From: Cinnamomum chago
Lineage: Eukaryota; Streptophyta; Magnoliopsida; Laurales; Lauraceae
DNA length: 64,000 nucleotides
Assembly (NCBI GenBank): GCA_038049695.1
Contig: CP142452.1
Coordinates: forward strand, 92,573,501-92,637,500
Direction of reading: 5' to 3'
The position numbers and the translations under genes were made by a program. Positions 57,723 through 64,000 of this stretch are shown here, piece by piece. Under the pieces are notes generated by a model. It saw only the letters and a program-made list of their open reading frames with translations, was not told the DNA's origin and searched no databases. Each line of letters begins with the position of its first letter. Within the stretch, counting starts at the first letter, position 1.

Positions 57723-60438
57723 TTAATATTCAATGGAAAAAATAATATTTTGCTTACTTGGACCCACTGAACGGTATCGTGGGATAGGAATCTCTTTCCG
57801 CTCTTGTTGCATGCATAACCATTCACCAAGTAAAGCCATCACTGCAAAACCAGTACCATTTACAATCCACCATGTGACTGAAGATGGCCAGCCACCATAT
57901 ACGATGCATATAAAAAGATGGATAATGTAGAGAGTGGCTGAAAAATCTAAACACTTTTTAGCCCTCCAAATCAAATGAATCATAGAGCCAGCCCTGCTCA
58001 AGACAAAGAAATGACATGTCAATAGGTCTTTTCTTCTTTAGATATTCTACCTGATTCAAGTCATATCGCAGTCCAAATAGTAGAACCACATAATCAAAAT
58101 ATAACCTAGGTGACCTGATAGTTTATATATATATAGACCTTCTATTTTTTTTTTTAAATCCATTTATTAATAATCGCTACAAAAAACTACTGCTGCTGCT
58201 GTTTTATTATGGCTAAGTGCCTTAAAGAATGCAAAAAAGAAAATAAATTACTATTCACTTTAGAAAAAAACAACTATGGACAACATTATTTGTTTATATC
58301 CAAGAATTCACATTGAAGCATTAAAGACATCTTTTTAAAGGTTGAAGCCATTATTATTAATTAGAATTTTGTTTATTTCTCGATCCAGATGCACAAAGTT
58401 ACTTGAATTCTAAACAAAACACAACAGTCAACGTGCTAAACAAAAGACTTTCCTCCAAGAGCACAGTTCTGTGCTCAACCACGAACATTGCGCACAGTAT
58501 AGCATTAGGAATAAAAGGGTATCATCAGTAAGTACCTGCTCAGTTGAAATCATTGGGTTTAAAAGTCACGAAGGAGAGCTCCAAGTTGAGCCTTATTTTG
58601 GTATATCTATTAACTACCAAGAGCTTAAAATGGAGGCATGGACAATTATAAGTTGTCAATCAGTGTCTAGGTAATCTCTTGATGTGATTAGCTGGAGATA
58701 GAATAGGAAAGTCACTCTGATAATAGCTCAATTAAAATTTTCTTCAACTAGCTCACAATCAAAGCACTATCAGAATTCGCTTACAACACCACCTGTTGGA
58801 CTCAGTACCTCTACCACTACTTCCACACATGCAATCTAATTAACATGTTGAAGCCTATGTAAAACATGTTCCAAATTTTTATGAAAAAAAAATGTGGAAA
58901 GTAATTAAAGAACATAATTGCATGTATGAAAGTAGAGCACTTTTACATAAGTGGTCCCAGAAGTTAATCTGGTCGAGATGCATTTCAATTGGAGCGCTTC
59001 CCACATGGCACTCATGAATTAGATAGAGAAAATATAGGGAAACAAAAGTTATTGAAGATAGCAGGACCAAATGTGATTTCAACATCAGTATAAAACACAA
59101 AGTGTATGTTCTGTATGACTGTAGAGGACATGACGTTGATGACAAGGAAGATCAAACAACAGCAACCAAAAAAAAGGGGCATATAAAATTGAAGCAACTG
59201 CTAGGAGAGCAAAAGAGGAGATTGATAATGGTGTGTTCTCTTTTCAACCCAGGTGCACTTTCTAAACAGTGCTCCCTCGTTTGTGGGCCATTCAGGACAT
59301 ATCCAATTCATGGGTACAGGTTTTATGAACAGATGACATAGAGGGTGAGGTAAGATAAACAGCACCCTAATCAGATAATCCTAACACTCAATTTTAGGCA
59401 TGATATTTAATGATTTTTAAATGTACTTATTTTTGTGATCAAGTCCAATGATTGTTAAAGGATGGATCAATGTCTAATTATGGTGAATACCAATTCATGT
59501 GGGTAGATGAGTATGAATGGCTTAGATTTGTCAAATGTGAGCCCCACCGTACAGGATAAAAACAGAAAAGGGACTAAAATAAACATGGGTTGATTTCAGA
59601 AAAAAAAAAAAAAAAACCATAAAAAAATGCTCAATGCATGCATAATGATGATAGCATGGAAAGGAAAAAGCAGTTCTTGATACCTCATGAAATGGGAAGG
59701 TAAAATTCAAATAGGGACTGTGTGGATAAATGAAGCCTAAATCAAGTTAAGACCAAGGAGAATGATGTAGCACAATTGAAATTGTTTGAAGAGAATCCAT
59801 AGCTATGAAGAGAAGACATAATGTTGACCACCATGAGTTAGTAATCATACTTGAGCTTCTATAAAATAAGGGTTATCAGTAAATACATCTATGACTGATG
59901 TAAACATCTATTCACTCAGAAACTGGGTAAGAAAGCCTTGAGATGTCTGTGTTTAGATAGGAAGCACTTTGATAGATGAGTATGTATGATTCAAGGCAGT
60001 ATAATATTTCATTATTACAAGTTTTTAACTATATTCTCTACTTATGCAAATCTAAAATCCCATGTCTGTTTCTAGGTATTGCTCTTTTGTCCACTTATTA
60101 AATTTGGAATTCCTCCCAAGTTCACTGATAGCAAAGAATTAAAACCCATAAATCCATCAACTAAAATCCACAAAAATAAAAGAGCTTAATGAACAGAGAG
60201 TGATTAGTGCCTACCCCACAAGCGCGCTGAGAAGAAATGAAGCAATGACGCACCACCCAGTGACTGTAGAGGCAGTAACAGTCGAGTAGTCAAAGAAATA
60301 TACAAGGCTCATCCTCGAAACACGAACGCCAACGAGAATCGATAAGAATACTCCAAGAGTAATATAGTATAGGCATTGAAGGCAAACAATCTGGGCGACG
60401 ATGATCCATGGATCCCATACCACCGCCCCATAGAACAT
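57723..60438 (-). CDS. SYS1: SYS1, Golgi integral membrane protein
   Basis: Two exons, 60438-60215 and 57993-57723, joined by a 2221-nt GT-AG intron that splits the codon for G75 (GG|G). The 495-nt CDS gives 164 residues plus TAA. The protein starts MFYGAVVWDPWIIVAQIVCL and continues SRMSLVYFFDYSTVTASTVT, RAKKCLDFSATLYIIHLFIC and GGWPSSVTWWIVNGTG, all hallmark blocks of SYS1. Four hydrophobic segments lie at about 12-37, 58-80, 88-108 and 113-133. The C-terminal tail IPIPRYRS faces the cytosol and here is extended by about a dozen residues (ending FSIEY) beyond what I recall of family members. In yeast and animals SYS1 recruits the small GTPase Arl3/ARFRP1 to the trans-Golgi, a step in endosome-Golgi traffic. 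The start is fixed by conservation at the first residue. Confidence 0.95.
57994..60214. other. SYS1 intron, no feature beyond simple sequence
   Basis: AT-rich intron with poly-T near 58147 and poly-A near 59600. Frames at 58471-58674, 58879-59197 and 59102-59341 are not supported by any motif. No transposon with readable ends was found. Confidence 0.5.
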
Positions 60439-61050
60439 GACTCTTTACCTCTTTTCAAATAACAAAGTCCTACAACCTTGTCAAATCTTCAATAAATCCT
60501 TCCAAACTCTAATTGCGATCAAAACCACCGAATCCCTCTCTCTTCTACAATCTTCCAAGCTCAAAACCACGAATTATCGGTGACTGACTTCGTTTTTCAC
60601 CCTATCTTTAGAAAAACTAGATTCAAGATTTCAATCCCTCACTTTTTGTTATGACACATATCAAAATTCAAGAAAGGATCGAAGTCTCGAACCCTAGAGA
60701 GATCCTTGTGAAGAAAAAACATGAGTTTCCTAACCCTAATTCTCGAAATCTTTCTACGCGATCATACTCTCTAACAATTGTTGGAGAAGGAATGGAGAGG
60801 GCAAAGAGGACTAATTGCAGAATCGATTCCTCATTATTTTGTTAATTGAGGGGTTAGATTCTTCACTCGATTCGAACTGAAAAGAGATAGAGAAGTGGAA
60901 GGTTAGTAATTGAGGGATTCGAACTGAAAAGGGATAGAGAAGTGGAGGAACTAACCGCGACGTTTTGACGATCTCCTCTTTTATCCCTCCGTCTCTTGTA
61001 TCAATGAATTGCGAGACTAGAGAGAGGAAAGGTACTGAGATTTGATGCGC
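60439..61050 (-). promoter_or_regulatory. SYS1 5' leader and promoter region
   Basis: Upstream of the SYS1 ATG the minus strand is C/T-rich. A TATA-like GGATAAAAGAGG lies near 60987-60976 and CCTTTCCTCTCTCT further up. A tandem duplication with period 47 bp covers 60869-60946: the 31-bp block GATTCGAACTGAAAAG(A/G)G plus ATAGAGAAGTGGA occurs twice. The plus-strand frame 60651-60845 in this region has no motif and is probably not coding. Confidence 0.4.
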
Positions 61051-61059
61051 TATTTGTCC

Positions 61060-62055
61060 AATTTATTTTAAGTTATCAACATGCCTCTGCCTCTTAGCTG
61101 GCTCGTATAAGATTAGCAAAAAAAATAAAAAATAAAAAATAAAAAAAAATATGAATCAGGATCATCTGCTGTCTGCCACGTCATCCAAAAATTAAGGTGA
61201 TTCACTTAAAATTTTGAATGATGTGAATGACTGTTGTTGGTCCACTCACGATAATAATATAATAACTGCGATAGGTGGTCTAGACTCGAATTATTTGAGG
61301 ACTTCCCCATGGCGAGTATGAGTGGACCAATTATGGTCTCCCCCATCACCACGGGCAGCCTTGCCCGGATCAATGGTAGGCTGCAGCGGTGATGTAGCGG
61401 ACCTTGATTAATCCACCTAGGGTCACCATGGGGAAAATCCTCATATGTTACGCACAAAAAGGTTAAGAAGGTGGATTTTGAGATTTTATACTTTCTTATT
61501 TATTTTTATAAGACCTCTCTTTCTTTTTTTATCTCTTAAAGTGGCTACTCACTTGAATTCACTTATACAAGTGAATTACCCAAACGAGCCATGGATTGGG
61601 GGTGTCAATGAGTGTGGTCGAAATGATGGTCGAACCATGGAACCCATTCTAAGCTTGGCTTGGGCCGCACTAAGTGGGTTAAGGTTTGTGGTTTTGAATT
61701 TTGAACATAATGATTGCCAAGCAAATGGATCAGCGTCAGAACTATCATTAAACAGAAAGCAAAGGGAACATACAAGTTCAAGAACCAAAACTGGGCTAGG
61801 CACCCAGCAACAAAACAACACAGCAACTAACAAAAAACAAAGTAAACATTTCCAAAACACACAACCAAAGAGCTATTGAAGTACGACCCTTTGTTGGAAA
61901 TCAGAACCCAGCCTGATAGCTAGAAGCAGCATCAGAATTGTCACTGTGTGGAAGAGTTGTCAGCCTAGTTGCCTGCTAACACAGTGAACTGGAGGTTTTA
62001 AATAGAGACTTGACTTAAATGTTCTTCATTCACTGACAAGAATTAGAAACATAAG
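61060..62055. other. Spacer with small inverted repeat
   Basis: GAGGACTTCCCCATGG (61298-61313) and CCATGGGGAAAATCCTC (61426-61442) are inverted and enclose a GC-rich 110-bp block, possibly a small fold-back element. The plus and minus frames of 73-144 codons at 61445-61879 overlap each other, have no family resemblance and are not called. Confidence 0.4.
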
Positions 62056-62059
62056 CAAT

Positions 62060-62460
62060 TAGGGATGGTAAGATCTGACCCTAATCTATTAAATGTGTTG
62101 GGTTAAGGTCAACTCGCATATCTAAACCCATTTAAATAATTCTATCATTTGACATTTCGTAAGAATATTCTATTTTATATAGAATGAGGCAAGCTAGTGT
62201 TGGGGCTTTTTTTTTTTTTTCGCTCTACAACTTGACAAAAGTATAGCCTTAACTTTTTAAATAGATTGGGCTGGGGCCAGGATCCTACAAGTTAAGTTGG
62301 GCTGGCCCACATTGAATGCGAGTTATGCATGTCAAGCCTGGTTGACCTACATTGGGTTTGGGTTGAAGTCACTTGACCCATTTTAAAATGGGTCAAATAT
62401 GGGTTAACTTTCAACCCATAAAAAAACCATTTTACCTGACCGACCCATTTGCCACCCCTA
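62060..62460. mobile_element. hAT-like non-autonomous element
   Basis: The left end TAGGGATGGTAAGATCTGACC and right end, reverse complemented, TAGGGGTGGCAAATGGGTCGG form an imperfect terminal inverted repeat. Subterminal GGGTC/GACCC and GGGTT motifs recur, as in the element at 10343-11479, so both belong to one broad family. No target duplication survives. 401 bp, no coding capacity. Confidence 0.55.
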
Positions 62461-62469
62461 TGTAGGATT

Positions 62470-64000
62470 CACAAACATCTCTCTCCCTCTCTCAAATCTT
62501 TTTTTTTTCCTACTTCTTTTCCCATGTTATATACACACCCAATATGTTCACGCTATCCAATTCCTCATCCAGCAAATGCATAGATTGATTCTTAGTTGTA
62601 TACGTGGATAGGGTGGTGCCTCACCATTGGGCTACCATTATTTCTAATATATCTCTCTTCTTCTATCCATGAAAGAAATTAATAATCGGCATCTTGTATT
62701 TCTTGGTAGCATCTTATTTTGAGGATTTGACTCATGATAGATAGGAATAGAAAAATAAAACTTATATAGTTGACCCCAACATAATTGGAAGTTGGGACAA
62801 AATGATAATCTCATATCTTGTTTAGTTGTCCTCTTCTTTATCTGTACTATAAATTTGACCCATCTAATTACTCTGTGACTGGGTGTCCTCGTTTGTTCGG
62901 TTGAATATTAGGCCCCATTTGTTCCACTAGCAAAGTCTTGACCCAAGCCTAGCCTGCAATGGGCTGGATTGGTGTGAGTTTTAGCGCCAATGGCCCACAA
63001 GCTCAACCTAGATTTCCTGGGCACAATCGTAAAATGATCTAAGACTTGGCATTTATAATGTTACAGGGCCAAGCAATGCATCATTATATACAGCACAAAA
63101 GCGTGTATGAAATTTACAAAAGGGTTGAGCGCAAACCAACTTCCATACCCATGGCTTCGACTCGGGCCTCATGAGAGCCCGTTTGCTTGTGTGGGAACTG
63201 AATCCTAACGAGTCTTAAGAGACTAATTCTAAAAAAAGGATTGAAATTAACAAAAAAAGACAAGGTTGGAAACCTGATCACCCCCCTCCTTTGCATGTCC
63301 AAGTCCCTAATTCCCTCGCATGTGTGAGTTAGTCTTCCTTGCATGTGTGAGTTTGTTTTAATTTACACGTGCATGCAAATGCCCTTGCATGTGCAAGTGC
63401 ATGTTACCTTGCAAATGCAAGTCTCTTACGAACGCACCCCCTTAGCTGAAATACAAAAATAAAGAAAGGAAAAGGGCGAAGTTCAATAAATGGAAATCAA
63501 CTAATATTTCCCATATCCATTTATTTCATTTTCCATTAAAGAATAACATATTTGATAACCATTTGTAATATTTACCTTTGTTTTTTCAATTTAATCTACT
63601 TTTAGAAATTCTTTCTTAGAATTCTTACTAATTTAATTTCCTAAGGGCATTTTTGGTTACAAAAGATATTTAGAAATTCATGGTTAAATGATCTTCATCA
63701 ATTAGATTATTAAATACATGTGGGTTTAAGGTTTGAGAATCCCAAATCTCATGTTTGATACAATTTGAATGGTGAGAATTTACTTAGTTAGTATGTAAAA
63801 AGTCACTTTTGGCCATGCAAAATCCACATAATTTTGTATTTAGAGTGCTATTATGGAATTCGCGGGGCGGGGTCTTGCATTTAGAATTATCTAAATCATC
63901 TAAACAAGATATCCTTGAATGCTTGCGACTAAATAGCCCCAATTTTCCTAAGATTTGAATGTCTAGGGCCAAGACTGGATATTTATTTCTCATATTCTCT
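62470..64000. other. Spacer, no gene; degenerate CTTGCATGTG repeats
   Basis: Between about 63290 and 63425 the motif CTTGCATGTG(T/C)GAGT and variants (CTCGCATGTGTGAGT, CTTGCATGTGCAAGT, CTTGCAAATGCAAGT) occurs five or six times with irregular spacing. The remainder shows no gene or clear element up to the window edge. Confidence 0.5.

Noticed and set aside
61445-61879. 144-codon plus-strand reading frame overlapping 94- and 73-codon minus frames
   Set aside because: Three overlapping frames in one place, no motif, no splice-consistent extension.

Overview
The window is nuclear DNA of a flowering plant. It is AT-rich, its genes are split by many GT-AG introns that reach several kilobases, and introns and spacers are full of non-autonomous transposons. 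The three protein genes are clearly plant proteins. The relaxed codon use and absence of a GC-rich third position argue against a grass; a magnoliid or basal/woody eudicot is a reasonable guess, but the species cannot be fixed from the sequence.

Three genes could be reconstructed exon by exon, all on the minus strand. (1) Coatomer subunit beta' (COPI coat): 24 coding exons from 24722 down to 5649, 907 codons plus stop, every junction in phase. The first coding exon is only the ATG, followed by a 21-nt microexon. (2) A group-3 sulfate transporter, most like SULTR3;5: 12 exons from 42035 down to 32652, 647 residues, with a membrane domain and a C-terminal STAS domain. (3) SYS1, the small Golgi membrane protein: two exons, 60438-60215 and 57993-57723, 164 residues. 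All three look intact. They work in unrelated processes (two in Golgi traffic, one in sulfate/anion transport) and share no operon-like logic.

Layout: 1-560 may hold the leader or promoter of a neighbour running off the left edge. 560-5648 is spacer with SINE-like repeats. 5649-24850 is the coatomer gene, with hAT-like, LINE, gypsy-like and tandem repeats in its introns. 24.9-32.6 kb is spacer with a three-copy tandem repeat, a hAT-type element and a Mutator-type element with a perfect 9-bp target duplication. 32652-42200 is the sulfate transporter, whose introns hold a TRIM retrotransposon with a MITE inside its 5' LTR, a Mutator-type fold-back and a segmental duplication. 42.3-55 kb is a gene-poor spacer with a GC-rich hairpin, possible Helitron ends, tandem arrays, a 35-base C tract, a SINE-like fragment and a LINE 3' end. 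55079-56753 is a solo LTR flanked by perfect 5-bp duplications. 56.8-57.7 kb holds unidentified broken coding-like sequence. 57723-61050 is SYS1 and its promoter. 61-64 kb is repeat-rich spacer.

No CRISPR array, rRNA, tRNA or bacterial-type system was seen. The novelty here lies in the mobile-element architecture and the extreme exon structure rather than in a new protein system.
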